A stretch of 64,000 nt of DNA from Glandiceps talaboti (GCF_964340395.1 NC_135558.1:12797001-12861000), one strand, 5' to 3'; positions 1 to 13,191 are shown, counted from the first letter of the stretch. The notes: generated from the sequence alone by a model not told the origin. Made by a program: numbers and translations.

Positions 1-2790
1 TACCAGGTGCCTCTGCAATATTATATCAGACAACAATTTATACCTGTATAAATTAGCCATCACAGTACATTACTTTTGCCCTCTTGACAAAACTTTATTT
101 CAACTTTTAATGGGAACTCTTCAAGTAGAGAACAGCGAAGTCATTTAAGTATTCAAAACTACAATGTACATGTACTTGCCTTTAATCAGGAGCATAAGAT
201 GAAACTGTTCAGAGTGATTCATCCATTGATATTTTAGCCCTTTCAGACCTTAAATTGTAACACTGCTTTAGATTGATCATAATGCTTTTAAACTCTATTT
301 TCAGTTGTTGTATTTGGTTTATTTAAAATGTCAAAAGTCATTTTAATTTTTAATTATTTGTTTTGTCTTGTTTTTTTCAAGTGTACTATCATTAATGCTA
401 CCCATGTTTTGGTATTTGATAAATGTGCATTATTGTATCGTTGGAGCCTGTAAATGGGACTTGTTCTGTACATCCTCAGAATTGAATAAAATAAATAAGG
501 TGTACATATTTGTAGAAACTAAAATCCATCCGGCTGAGTAGTGTCCTATTTGTGTAAAATCTGAACTAACAACATCAATGTATGCATAAAAAAAATACTG
601 CCAATTGCAATGTGCACAACTGAAATCCAATGTCAGACATAGACAGCAGTGAGAGAAAAACACCCCTACATGATAATGTAACATCCCATGGACTTTACCC
701 AATTGATCTGGTAACATTACATAACCATACCTCAAAGACCACTGAAAAGACTGACTACTGTATTTTGATAGAAAATAATTTTTTTAGATGTAAATGTAAC
801 TTGAAAACCACTGATCGTATCACTTTCATTTGAACAATTTTTTTCATCTACATGTAGACACCCAAACTTCCCAAAGTAATGTCTCCACCAAATCTCAAGG
901 CAATCGATCTGACAGTTTTTTGTCATTTTCACACACACAACTACATATATACACATTTCATGACGCCTACAGCCTACTGAATTACTTCAGTATTATGTTG
1001 TACTAATTAGTGTCAGTCTGCATACTGTTCATTAGTATTCATTAGTCTGCAAGTTCTCTTGTAAAAATCTCTTAGGACAAAACTGCCTATCCAACATATA
1101 TCATCATTCCCTAACATTTTCTTCATTCAGCTGTGGAAAGTACAAGTGACACATGGGTCCTGTCACCCTGAGTCAAAGATGAGTAGCTACAGAACTTTTA
1201 TTACATGTACACTGTCTGCCATGACCATAAGTCAGTGATGAAGTACACTTTATGTGAAACCTGTTAGACATTTAGAGCTGTCTTTGTTATTACAGAGGAA
1301 TCAATCAATCCATCTAGCCATCTATCTATCTATAAAGTAGCTGACTATCTAGCTATGACCAAATCACTGTTCTTCAGAGTGTATACCCTAACCGACTTGA
1401 TAACTTATCTATCTTATCTAAGCAACCAGGATATTAAAAAAAATTCACGTATCTAAGTTTATAGCTTATACTACATTTACATTTGTATCATTCTCGCAAA
1501 CCAGTGCTGTTATTTTGTCCGTGACACTACAAAATAATCTCTTGGAGGTGCATCTTGACCTGTACAAGTAAAAGAGGCTGTGGTTTAGAATGATGCATTT
1601 GTGTATAGTTCTCAGTAGTCTTAGAGCTAGATTCCCAGGCCATTCTGCTAACAAAAGATCGCATAGCCAAATGTGCTGCTGGGGACGCCAGCCTGAAATC
1701 TGTGTCCAGCACACAGAGGTACTGTCATCACCTTTCAGTTTTAATCAGCAACTTTCCGTAACACCGATCTTTACAAGATTACTTACATAGAAACTAATCA
1801 TTAACTTCCTATTATTATGCTCACCATACTCGAATAGCTCATTGAAGATATGCAAATTAAAATGCACATTTATGTAAACTATGTGACATCCCTGCTCGTA
1901 ATCCTGGTATTACAGATGACCAGTCTTACATACTGATGGTACAACTCTTTATTGAAGTCGTGCGGTGAAACAGAAATGTATCATATGTCCAGACTTTAAC
2001 ATGAGAATGATTGTAAATACTTCCTTGATGTATACCATGATGATTGCTGAAAACTAATCCTTGCTTGGTGGAACCAAAATGTAGCTACAACTGCCTCACA
2101 CTGTACATGCATTTAGCATGTCATGAGAACAGCGCCAATGGCACTGTAGCACAACTGTACATTTTAGGTGTCATTTGTTGAAAAAATGTTTATCCACATA
2201 CTGGTCCATCCCTGTAGATACCCACGCAATACACATGATCATCTTTACTGTTGCTATGGGCGTGGTCTTGTTGCTAGGCATATATGCATACACTTTTAGT
2301 CCCTTCACCAACCTTGTTGTTATCTTTGCAGTATACACTACGGTTGCTAGGGCTAGTTATGTCAATATGTGTTGAACAATACCAGCAGAATAACATCTAT
2401 AGAAACATCACTATCAAAATTTAATTATGTCTGCCTAAATTATGGTACATTACAAGTTACAGAAATCTAAGCAAGTTTTACACTATTTCCAGTCTCTGTT
2501 ACCTTGGTTCTCAACCATTAGAGAAAACACTGAATTCAAATTGACTATAACAAGTCATAATAAGATAACATACATGTAAATCGATGACCCAGGTTTGAAA
2601 CATGGCACTTTAATCTATCCATCAAGAAACAACTACCAATCTAATGAAGTGAAAGATTTATAATTATAGTTAAAATGGTATATATATATATATAAATACT
2701 AGCTGAAAGCCCAGGGACCTGGCTACCTGGCAAACACAAGTCAGTAAATTATCAAGTCAGATAGCCAAGTCGCTGGACAAACTACATGTT
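1..2790. other. Non-coding stretch, probably NCS-like gene intron or flank
   Basis: No exon-like segment with splice sites and family similarity was seen. It holds a short imperfect (ATCT)n run near 1310-1335, a fragment of a dispersed repeat near 1485-1530, and GTTGCTAGGCATAT-type sequence near 2270-2290 that recurs in the MITE at 18708-18946. Confidence 0.5.
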
Positions 2791-3600
2791 ACTAATGAAT
2801 CTGTTTAGAAAATGTGACCATATGTTTTGTATGGGTTTATATAATAAGGGGTTTTGTTGTGAACATTTTGTTTTCTTATTTTAACATTTTTCTTTTCAAC
2901 AGACCAATCTCGTCGCCAGGCGATGACAAGCCAACAAATAGCAGTAATGTACACTAGCTTCATGAATCCGTCAAGAAAGGTGTCTATGGACTTAATAGAT
3001 TTAGCTCATCACCAACAAACTGCTTAGTACTAACAGCTAGTCCTGTACTGGCTGGAAAGATGTACCATTTATGAAATAATATGGCGCTCCTTATCAAATT
3101 CTTGATGATGCCCAAGCTTACAGCTGAGTTAACTTCTGCACAAAATAAGCTTGTGTGTCTCACTGTAGTGGCCATGTCATTACAAGCACATGAACTAAAG
3201 AGCTTTATTGTTATGATGTACAGAATGGATGTGCAGCGGTCAAAATAACTCCAGTGAGCAAAAGTTCTGAGCAATAGCCTCTGCGTGTGCAGGTAATATC
3301 ACCTAGTGCAAGCTAAGTTTATTTTAAAGTATGTCATGTGATTCAATTCTGACCAATGAAAGCTTTGTATAAAGAATGTTGAGGTGTACTGATAACTGAT
3401 GAATCTGTCAAGACAATGTGCCCATGGATGTTTTGTACAACAGATCGATCTCACCATCGAGAGACCAATAGTCATCTGTGACTGGAAAGATATGATTAAC
3501 TGTAAAATGATAAACTAGTTGCTGAGTCAGTAGAGAAAATGTGTCCACAAGTCTTATAAAACTGATCAATCTTAGCAAGTGAAATGTCTGACTAAGACAC
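2790..3600. repeat. Diverged repeats of a 100-300-bp unit
   Basis: The phrase (CTA)ATGAATCTGT.AAGA.AATGTG.CCATG recurs at about 2792, 2964, 3400 and 3525. It is followed in some copies by a CAACAGA(C/T)C(G/A)ATCTC segment (2898, 3439). Copies are strongly diverged and unevenly spaced. Confidence 0.45.
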
Positions 3601-4660
3601 ACTTTAGGACTGTATTACATGTGTTGATTGATCAGCCAACGCCTACAACATGTACACAGTAGCTCATCTGCCTCTTCCATTTTCTGTGCATACTCTTCCA
3701 TTTTCTGTGCATAACAACTACTAATCTAAAAATAATAATTATATATATACAATACCAACAAATTACTCTTTATATTTTTTTTATGTCACTGACAAATCCT
3801 ACTTGCATCAATACATCTTTTTATTTTCATTACTGTTTTTGTAGATGAAAATTTACGACCACTTTTGGAAATGCAATAAAAAGTGTTTTTTTCCCTTGAG
3901 CATGCAACTTTATAAATGTGTTATGATTTATGATTTGTGTGGGTGAGTGGTGTGGGTGGGTGTGCGGATGTGTCACCTCATACAGACCAATTGCTTAATT
4001 GCTCCAGATTGCTGAATAGGCTAAAGACATTGCAATATGTCAAAGCCCCATGAAATTTCTTTTAATAATGGTGCTAGATTGATACTAAATTTAAGTGTTT
4101 TGGACAAATTAATTCAGCAAATGCTACCCGAAGTGGTCTGTATGATCAATCAAAACTTTGTGATTGTGTTTTCCCAACAGCATACTAATAATTAGTTCTT
4201 TTGAAAATAGGGCATTGCAGACTACAAACAGGAAATTGAGAATACAGCGCCCTCACTCAAATTGGGGGTATCATAGTATCGCTTCTTAAGAGCTTTGGCC
4301 CTTGGTATTCTGTAGAAGTGTAAATCAGGGATGTTTTTTGTATTGTTCAGACACTGACGAAAGCAGCAGTGCTCTATGATTAACTAAGTAACCTATACCA
4401 TGTATACCCCCAAGGTACACACAGACAGGTAGTAGAGTGCCACCATGGCAAACTTTGGAAAGGTTTATATACATGTACCTGCTATTTTTGTGTCAATTTG
4501 TTTAGGGATAGTAAATACAAGTACCATGTACAAGTACATGTGGACAGTATGTGCATGCTTCATAATGTCTTACAGGAAATATTGTGTATGGAGTTTGTAG
4601 GGTACATGTACATGTACGTGTGTATAGGAGAGTTAAGTATTACCACCATCATTGTGCTTT
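3600..4660. other. Non-coding, nothing recognised
   Basis: AT-rich sequence with short GT/GTGG runs near 3940-3970. No exon, RNA gene or repeat boundary could be supported. Confidence 0.4.
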
Positions 4661-5020
4661 GTGTATGGTTGTGGAGTTGTGGTGTTTGAATGGTTATTGT
4701 GGCCAGCTTGGAACTGTTAGTCGTAGGTTTGAGCCATGCTGCTGCAGTTCATTTCCAAATGGCTAAAGTCCTTGTGCAAGATTTTAGCTATGATACATGC
4801 ACACTGTAGGTTGCTTTAATTAAGCCTACGTGCTTACAGAGGCTGCAATGGGTTGTATCACACAACCTATGCGAAAATAGATTCTATGGTTGTATGCAAT
4901 AGCAGGAGTTGAAAGTTGAGGAAGGCCAATGTGTTGGTAATGTCCATGCCAGAAGTAATAATTGTGAAGTGCTTTTAAGCACAGTGTGGGAATAAACTAC
5001 ATAAAATTATCATTATTTTA
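4660..5020 (+). repeat. tRNA-derived SINE
   Basis: The head carries a box-A-like TGGTTATTGTGGCCAG and a box-B-like GGTTTGAGCC (4726-4735). Next comes the phrase TCCTTGTGCAAGATTTT, typical of invertebrate tRNA-SINE bodies, and a tail with GTGAAGTGCTTTTAAGCAC and a CTACATAAAATTATCATTATT end. The order head, body, AT-rich tail fits a roughly 350-bp SINE inserted in plus orientation. It is diverged and not expected to be active. Confidence 0.6.
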
Positions 5021-5099
5021 GATCTTTCTAGCCATAAGTTAGTGGTTAGCCTAATATTCTAACTACAGTGCAGCTCACATAAAACATCACCTAACTATG

Positions 5100-5445
5100 C
5101 ATTGATATGCTGTTGTTGTTGTTGTTGTTGTTGCACTATTAAAGCATCTGCATCGAACAATGCTTGCATCTCTGAAACAAAATAAACAGCACTTTATGTA
5201 TTCATGCATTGTAACTTAGTAATAATCATGTACTCTGCTATTTAGATGCCAATAGATGCAATGTTTATAATGAGATGCTGATGCAAAGTTAACTTGATGC
5301 ACCATTAATGAGATGCTCTGTGGACACCTCAAAGATGCAAATTGAATGCTGTTTACATACAGTAATCCCCAAGAGCATTGTTCATGAACTTTGCTTGCCT
5401 GATGCTTTAAAGATGCAAGCATAGTTCATGCACAATGTCCCATAA
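5100..5445. repeat. GTT microsatellite and a stretch dense in GATGC/GCATC
   Basis: A TTG/GTT run lies at 5112-5134. The following 300 bp contain more than ten GATGC or GCATC pentamers. The two ends (AAGCATCTGCATCGAACAATGC and its partner near 5400-5420) are partly inverted, suggesting an eroded foldback element. Confidence 0.35.
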
Positions 5446-6084
5446 TGCGAGATCTGTACTGTATTCAGGGTGTATCCATGGATGCTCCTTTCCTAGTACT
5501 ACCTATTGTTTTAGACACATGGTCATCATACATGTACTTCCTTCCATGCAATAAAAGAATCTTTATTTGAAATACCAATTATTTTGATACTTTTTATGGA
5601 TTGTATTAACTATAATTTTTACATCTCATTTCCTTTATATAATGACCAGCTACTGAACCAAATATACTATTTGTCTCCTATCATAAAAATCCAAATAATA
5701 AATGAAACATGGGAAAAAAATCACACTGCTTAGATATATAGTTCTCGCGATTACAGTGGACAACACTGTTCAATACACTGCATGATGTACTGCTGGTGGT
5801 GTTCAAGACATGTATACTTGCTAGTCACTACATTCATATTTGTAACATTAGCACATACACACCCACATTCATCACAACCTTTTGAGTGTTGTCTCAGCAG
5901 ACTTGACGCAGAAATCCACCTATAATTTTTGCCGGCCTTATGATTTTTTTAAAACCATATTTAGCGTAGGTACAGGGGCAATATATTTTGCATGTGGAAT
6001 TTTTGAATAGATATTACAAATATACGTACTTATTGAAAAACCGGAAGGTTGAAAAATAATATGAATAATACATTAATTATTTGA

Positions 6085-6415
6085 ATGATTAATTGCTTGA
6101 TTTTCAAAACATTTCAAAAGCTTACCACTTACAAGGGAGTATGCACTATAAAAATATTTATCAATTATGTCATGATTAATTGCTTGCGTTTGAACATTTC
6201 CAACGGTTACTAGTTAACATGAGAATATGCACTATAAAAACATTAATCAATTCTGTCAGGATAAATTGCTTGAGATTGAACTTTTCAAAATCCTGCCACT
6301 TACATGAGAATATGTACTATAAAACATTTATCTGTCATGACTAATGACTTGAGTTTGAACATTTCAAACACTTGCCAATTACACGGGTACATGTACTATA
6401 AACATATTCAATGCC
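6085..6415. repeat. About 85-bp tandem repeat, four diverged units
   Basis: The phrase TTGAACATTTC.AA.....ACTTACA.GAGAATATGCACTATAAAA recurs four times with a period near 80-90 bp. Units differ at many positions, so the array is old. Confidence 0.6.
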
Positions 6416-7076
6416 CACCTGTTGCATCTCTTGGCACTATCATCTACTGTGAAAGTTTGTCAACATGTCTAGAAATTTCAAATTCAAGTACATCAACATC
6501 GAGTGTAATCAAGAGTACAGTTGATCTTCCTTACAAGTGGCACTGAAGTGTACTTTATTGGTAAAGGTCACAGGTCAGCAAGGTCAAGGTCAATCAGCAA
6601 TTTACTCTGTACTTGTGAAGTTTTGTGCACACTCAAGTGCATAAAAGTATACTTTTAGTAATGAGTACTGACTCTGTTTAGAAACTTACCTTTGATCTTG
6701 ACCATTGTACTTCAGGCTCAATTGGTCATTAGCTAAATAAAGTTGAAAGTTTTTTTACATCTAGACAATATTTAAGTGCATTTATTCAGACCATAGACCC
6801 TCATGGAGTGTCTATGTTCAGACTGACCTTGTCTCGTCAATGTATAAATACTATGGAACAGTAATATAGACGTTTGTTTTCTCGTGCAGTAACAATAACA
6901 TCACTGTATATTATGACTAGACATTGCTATGAATAATGTTATGAACTGTAGGACTATACATACTATATTATATACCAATTAACAGCACATTAGTCTTCAA
7001 GGTCTATGCCTTCTACAAAAGATGTCTTTTTCCTGATTTTACATAAATCATTATTTGCACAAATATCATTATATCC

Positions 7077-7235
7077 ATTCACCACTATTTGTTCTTCACT
7101 CAGCTGGGAAAATACTTATGTTCTAAGGGTTTTGTCACTACTCGACATCTTTCAACTCATTGCGATAAGGCCCCTTTATAGGTCACTCATATTTTCTTGG
7201 CTGAACGAAGAAAAATATCGGGGAATTACATAGTA
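7077..7235. mobile_element. Foldback MITE (family with TTCCCCAATATTTTTCTT ends), copy 1
   Basis: The left arm ATTCACCACTATTTGTTCTT...CAGCTGGGAAAATAC and the right arm TTTTCTTGGCTGAAC...ATATCGGGGAAT are inverted repeats of each other. Copies are at 23191-23336 and 47709-47820. There is no internal coding capacity. Confidence 0.55.
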
Positions 7236-7239
7236 TCTA

Positions 7240-9500
7240 ACTGTATCATGAGCTGATGGCCTTGAAATGCTGAATAAACAGAGTTAATTCATGCATATAA
7301 CAAGTGCAACATTAATTCAAGACAAACAATTCGCATAAATTTAGATTTATTAATAAAGATAAGAATTTATGAGGGATTGGAGCCACGATTCTTTATGCCA
7401 TGCGTAACAACAGTAAGGAGAACTTGATTAAGATTGAAGACAAACCGTTCCATCTAAGACAGACCACTAACTCTAATCTCACAACTCTGTACTCTATTGT
7501 TAACAGTGTCAGCAACAATATCTACTGGAATTGAAATCAGGTCTTGTGAGAATTCCACACTGATCTATCAATTTATCAGTTTACTGTCTCATGATTGTTC
7601 TATACATTTGCATGAAGTGACAAATTTGACATCAAAATTTTTTTTGGCCTACGATATTTCCTGAAGGATCATATATCTTGTCACTTATTTTTTGCAATAA
7701 TTCATCTTTAATAGTTGATATTGTCATCAAAATTTGGTATCATAGGATTACAAAATTTATTTTCAATAATTTTGTAGCACTCTTGCTCATCATTCTATGT
7801 ATATAATACATTGTAAACCTTGAGATTCTTGCTGAGAGAAAATAGGACAATTCTACAGTCTTCAGCTAGTTCTCAAACACTAATTTTTACTATTTACCAG
7901 ACTGTAATGCTGAGTTCATGTACCAGAAGGCATTTTAGTTGCTACTTATTCTTGTATTTTTGTTTTACCATGCAAGATGGCTGACAAGGTGTTTGATTTA
8001 AGCAGGGTTTACAAAGCATAAAAACTTTCTTTGATTTGAATAACATGTCATTTACAGTCACAAAAATTCAAAAATGCTATTTTAATTTCAACCCCATAAT
8101 AGTACCGCAACTAATATACAGGATTTTTTTCTCCACAAACAAGTCTATAATAGTAGGTTCCATAGGGACGATTGCACAATGACACACAAGCTCAATAAAC
8201 AAAAAACTTTCACCCCTTCAAAAATTGAACAATAACAGGATTTGTATTTACTACTGAGATGTTGATAAGTTGATTAAAATTACTGCTAATGTGATACTAC
8301 CGGTAGTATACAGTACTGGGTTTCCAGTTAGCTATTTGATGTGTTTGCTATGTTTTTGCATTGTATCAATCATTCATAGTGGTGTGGCCGCTATGATTTT
8401 TACACTGGTTTTACACCGTATATAAATGTCTTGATGCTGTGTGTTCATTTACAGGGAGGAGGGAGGAACAAACTATATGAAGTTCATTTATTGACATTGT
8501 GTGCGTTCATCCCTTTATAGGTTACCTGTATTTCTAGACTAAAATATTCAAGGATTACATACAATAATACTATTCATGTTTATACACTGCACATAAGTAT
8601 TCACTTTTGCAACAACTAATATTCATATGCAAATATTTGGCTGGTTCTATATTTGAAGTCCCTGGAGAAAGCTGTAATGGCACAGTTCCCATCACTACAA
8701 ACGATATGTTTGACAGAATTCCAACACAGACTTTAAAACAGAATTAACCACCTGAATCAAATTGCTAAAGGCATGCATATAAAGGGAAGACTATATTTAG
8801 TTTGAAATTGAGTACACTGCATTATTTATTTCGCCCAACGGATGTCCGCCCAACGTTGATTGCAACAATTAAAACATTGACATAATGGGTTTACTTTCTA
8901 CAAAATGTATCAAGCAAAGGAAGCAACCTCACCATCATAAATTATGCATAAACAAATTTCCTGTTTTCATAATATTATCAATCGTGACAATACATGTATA
9001 CTCAGAACTCGGCAATACATGATGTATGTATTCCTTTAGGTATAAAGCATTTCCTGGTTTAAGAAGGGCTCTTGGTAGTTCATTGCACCACGAAGAATGA
9101 TAACACGACTGTTTGTTGCTTCAGTTAGATTTGTACACCATTGAGTTTCTTTACTCCTTCTACACAGCATTTTCAAAATGGTCACCAGATTGAATTTTGA
9201 TAAGTTGTGCCAAAAAGTAGCTTACAAAAAAAAATGTAATTGCTTAAATTAGGAAATAGCATTCTAGAAGTTTCCTAAAATGTCTTTACTGAGAGATGAT
9301 TCTTTTTTAAATAAGTTTTGCAAAGAATCCAGTTTATGTAAATTATATGCAAATTTTGAGGGGTAAAATCTCCAAATTTTGCTATCAAATTACATGGTTG
9401 TATGTCAACTTCTACCCTGAAATGCCATTTCCCAGAAAGTTTTCCTGGAATCAGAACAAGACATATACATGTACATACCACTGAAATTTAATAATTAATT
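7240..9500. other. Non-coding, nothing recognised
   Basis: AT-rich intron-like sequence. Scanned for the missing NCS-like exon 3 on the minus strand without success. Confidence 0.4.
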
Positions 9501-9507
9501 AACTTAC

Positions 9508-9532
9508 CATTGCTGCAGTTCTTTCTTGTCAA
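9508..9532 (-). CDS. NCS-1/frequenin-like gene, 25-nt micro-exon 2
   Basis: On the minus strand this 25-nt segment is flanked by a TTTTATTACAG acceptor (complement from 9533) and a GTAAGTT donor (complement 9501-9507). Joined to the single T left by exon 1, it reads F-D-K-K-E-L-Q-Q plus TG, which becomes Trp if the next exon starts with G. This matches the Y-F-x-x-K-E-x-Q-Q-W segment directly before the first (cryptic) EF-hand in NCS family proteins. Phase, splice sites and family alignment all agree, so a chance match is unlikely despite the small size. The intron separating it from exon 1 is about 15.2 kb. I could not find the following exon (expected to encode a Y-K-G-F...C-P-S-G type segment) in 1-9500. 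Confidence 0.75.
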
Positions 9533-9783
9533 CTGTAATAAAAGACAAAAAGATAAGAAATCTTTAATATATATAGACCAAAACGTTGCACCACAAATAA
9601 CATAATACACAATAACTTGACTGGGTATCACTTTTAAATGTTTTTTTACGATTATTTTGTAGTGCATTTTAATAGTCAATAAATTTCTCTCAAAGTTTTC
9701 AAAATATACCTGAGAATAAAATTGGCTGTCCAACCATGAGAAGAGCTACTCTCCTATGCACCATGTATAGTGCAGTCAAGCCC

Positions 9784-10261
9784 AATCTGATTAAAATCTG
9801 ATGTATTGTATACTTCGCGATTTCTTTTGGGCTGTTACGTTTACTGTCGTTTGTTCTTTTGTGAGTGCTCGTTACATACATCTGACACAACACCATAGGC
9901 ACTCCCATACCAAATCTTATACTTATGAGTAGCCAATCAGAATCCATCTTACTATATATACACTCAACGTTTGAAACTGAAGGAAAGAAAACCACCAAAC
10001 AATAATGATAACATCGTTGTCTGCGCTCTGTGCGTTTGCTCTTTTCGAACAGGGAGTTCAGAAGAACTGTACCCGTATGTTTCGGTGCATTGCGTGTTTT
10101 CATTTGTTGTGTGAGTTCACTCAGCATTTAGTTTTGGTACAGGAAAGACTGTAGCATTGTGTCAGATGTATGTAACGAGTGCTCACAAAAGAACAAATGA
10201 AAGTAAACGCGACAGTCAAAAAGAAATCGCGAAGTGAACAATACATCGGATTTTAATCAGA
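9784..10261. mobile_element. Long-TIR foldback element, Mutator-like
   Basis: The left arm (9784-9895) starts AATCTGATTAAAATCTGATG. It is repeated inverted in the right arm (about 10155-10260), including the GCGATTTCTTTTTG-type and TGTTCTTTTGTGAGCACTCG-type blocks. The flanks share CAAGCC on both sides. The same terminal sequence occurs in the element at 36421-36628. The spacer has no convincing gene; the minus-strand ORF across it is a shadow of the arms. Confidence 0.65.
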
Positions 10262-10439
10262 CAAGCCAGTGGTTACCAATGTAATTCACTTGTATGTGGT
10301 TTGGTTACGAAATGACATTCTATATTTATGAATTAGCATTCTGTTCTTAATGAACATAGTGTCTTTCGGAAATACAAATGTATATATGTACAGTGTAGAT
10401 ACAATGTGTTTTAGTTAAAAATTCCCTGTTTTCAAAGAT

Positions 10440-10835
10440 ACCCCATTTTCATGGTTATCACTAACAGTGAAGATCAGACACTATTTGGTTTTTATTTCTA
10501 TTTGTGATTGAGTGGTTACATTATAAGCAGGTTTAACGACAGATCTTTCACTCTAGTGATCACAGTACATGTCCAATCAGAAAGGTACCTCCTGATGACA
10601 TTCACCATTAATATCATATCAATATAATATCCAATTTCCTGATTAAAATCAATCCAGAAGATCGGACACCATTTTTGTTTGTTTGTTTGTTTTTATTTCC
10701 ATTTGCAAATTGAGTGGTTATATAGAAAGTTGAAAAAACGCTAAGATCTTTCACTTTTAATTTAGTAATTGCATTTCAGATCCAATTAGCAAGGTACCCC
10801 TCCTGATGGCATTAACCATTAATATCGTGGTGTCT
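10440..10835. repeat. Diverged direct duplication, period about 188-200 bp
   Basis: GATC.GACACTATTT...TTTATTTC.ATTTG...GAGTGGTTA...AGATCTTTCACT...GGTACC..CTCCTGATG.CATT.ACCATTAATATC occurs from 10472 and again from 10660. A (GTTT)n expansion is present only in the second copy. Confidence 0.65.
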
Positions 10836-10976
10836 TATGTCAATATTTCATATATTGAACGTCACCAAGAATGATTGATATGTCACATAGGTATATGACA
10901 AAATATTAATATCATAATGCCTGTATTTCGATAATGGATGGAATCTATATATATTATACATGTATATGCAAATGAT

Positions 10977-10996
10977 ATCATTAATTATGCATTATG

Positions 10997-11090
<94 letters not shown>

Positions 11091-11114
11091 TTTACATAAT
11101 GCATAATTAATGAT
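10977..11114. repeat. (TA)n array at the centre of a perfect 25-bp inverted repeat
   Basis: About 88 bp of uninterrupted TA is flanked by ATCATTAATTATGCATTATG...T on the left (10977-11001) and its exact inverted copy on the right (11090-11114). Further diverged ~65-bp copies of the arm with TTATACATGTACATGCAAATG follow to about 11270. Confidence 0.85.
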
Positions 11115-12379
11115 GTACATGTAAATGATACCATATAATTATGCATTATGTAAATTTCTATATATATATTATACATGTACATGCAAATGATATCATGTAA
11201 TTATGTACTATGTAAATCTATATATTATACATGTACATGCAAATGATATTGTATAATTAGGCATTATGTATGAATCATCATTTGACAAAATTCAGTATTA
11301 TTGATGATATTTGCAAATATCAAATATCAAATATAATTGATTCCTGGAATGAACTATTCCACAGCAAGTGTTCCGATATTCATAAGATACCCTAAAATAT
11401 ACTTCAAAACAGCAAAACCATGTATTTTACGAGCTAATTTTGAATGTTAATAACCGTTTTTAAGTACATGGTACTGTAATGTTTTTGTTTTTGTTATTGT
11501 CTTTTTCGTTTTGTATATTTATGTTGTCCACCAAACATAATTGTTCTTTTGGAATAAACAAAATTACTGAATTGAATTGAACCGCATTGCATGGTATTGT
11601 ATCACAATAATAAATAATTACAACAGCTTGTGATAATATCACATGCATCAAATAATCATGGGCTAATGATTTATCAAACATGCAATGTACAACCCAAATA
11701 CTGCATTACTGGTATTCCGTATTATCAGAGTGTCCTTTCCATGGATTCCATAATATCAAACATAGGGAATGGTTACAACATGGAAATGCACAAAATGTAT
11801 TCTTTTACATTTTTGTAAGTATTAGGAACACTAGTATAGTATACATGTATGGCGGTGATGGGGGAGCTGGTGATTAGTATAGATTTTCACTTTAATAATG
11901 ACATTTACAAATATCAAATCAACATAAATATTACCAATAATTTACCTTCATTTGCATAATCAAACAGCCTGATTATTCAAATGACAATAAACACAGTGTA
12001 ATTATTCTATCAGTAGGAATAAATTTCTAGCCCAAAAATCACTACTATTATCAGCTATATGTGAAATAATAATATAAGCACGGACCTCTCAACTTAAACT
12101 AGAGTCCTGGACATTATTAATATTCATGAGCTTATCAATATTCATGATATAATCAGCACAACAATAAATAAGTAGTAATGAAGAGAAACAAAGGGGGCTA
12201 TATATGACTTTCACAGGAACTAAGGCAACCTTTGAATATCTTACTGTTCATTGTTTCAAAGTATTTATATTATACACTTAGTAACATCCAAGAATAATAT
12301 AATGTTTTGTAGTGGACAGCAGTTTTTTTGTGCGGTTATTTGAGACGAATGCCAGATCCACTGCCACCGATAGTATGTA

Positions 12380-12790
12380 TAGTGAATTTCACAATACCGT
12401 GCAGCTTTTCTGTTTGATGCAACCATGCAGAAACAAACAAGAAACTGCATATGTCACACTTTAATAGCAAGATTGCATTTTTTTGCTACATGTAGTCTAA
12501 ATGAAATAAATTATTTAAATGTATTGCAACTCCATGCAGACATTCAGACACCAATGTTTTTCTTAGTATCAAACACCCGATGAAGGGCACGTAAAATGTC
12601 CTTTGCGGTGTTCATTTGATGTCTGTATGGTGACATGTGTAGTACATTTCACTTAGACAAAATGTAGCAAGAAACTATACTCATTCAGTCTTGCTATTGT
12701 AAAGTGTAGCATGTCCAGTTTCTTATTTGGTTTCTGTGTGGTTGTATCAAACAGAAAAGCTGCACGGTATTGTGAAATTCGCTGTGTGAC
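12380..12790. mobile_element. 410-bp foldback element with about 130-150-bp arms
   Basis: GTGAATTTCACAATACCGTG...CAGCTTTTCTGTTTGAT on the left (12382 onward) is mirrored by ATCAAACAGAAAAGCTGCAC...GGTATTGTGAAATTC ending at 12780. The inner arm segments (CAAGATTGCA...TAGTCTAAATGAAAT with ATTTCACTTAGAC...CTTGCTATTG) also pair. The superfamily is not determined. Confidence 0.65.
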
Positions 12791-13143
12791 ACTGTCTTGA
12801 CACTTTGTCTGGGGGTTAATTTTACCTATTGTCAACTCTCTGTTTACAGACACCAGCTGTTGCATACAGTTTCTACTTTACCAGCTGTTAGTAATAGTGT
12901 CTGAAATGTTATGATGCCACATGGTTTGCCTATGTTTTGGGTCGTACCCAACCTGATAAAAATGAACCTGTCTATGTAGCTGATCTGTGTCTACAATAGC
13001 TCTTGCCTGCACTCCACTTGCATACAATGTAAATAGATCTCCTTAGCTAATTGGTTACCATAGGGAGTGATTATCAAAATCAGACTGTTTGATTATTCAA
13101 ATGAAGTCATTATGTAAATGTCGCTGTGTAACTTTGAAACACT

Positions 13144-13191
13144 CCCCCCCCCCTTTACAGGTAGGCAACATAGGGGGGGGGGGGGGGGGGG
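13144..13191. repeat. C10 and G19 tracts 19 bp apart
   Basis: A run of ten C (13144-13153) is followed after 19 bp by a run of nineteen G (13173-13191). The two can form a hairpin, or the G run a quadruplex. Confidence 0.9.

Noticed and set aside
2880-2960. Exon-like segment after a TTTTCTTTTCAACAG acceptor.
   Set aside because: The segment recurs as part of a diverged repeat (3430-3480), has no matching donor in a useful phase and no family similarity.
6682-6740. Possible minus-strand exon between a TTTATTTAG-type acceptor and a GTAAGTTT donor.
   Set aside because: The phase expected from the NCS-like micro-exon gives an immediate stop, and the open frame shows no EF-hand residues.
9699-10127. 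142-aa minus-strand ORF.
   Set aside because: It lies almost wholly inside a foldback element, has no recognisable domain, and its composition does not look coding.
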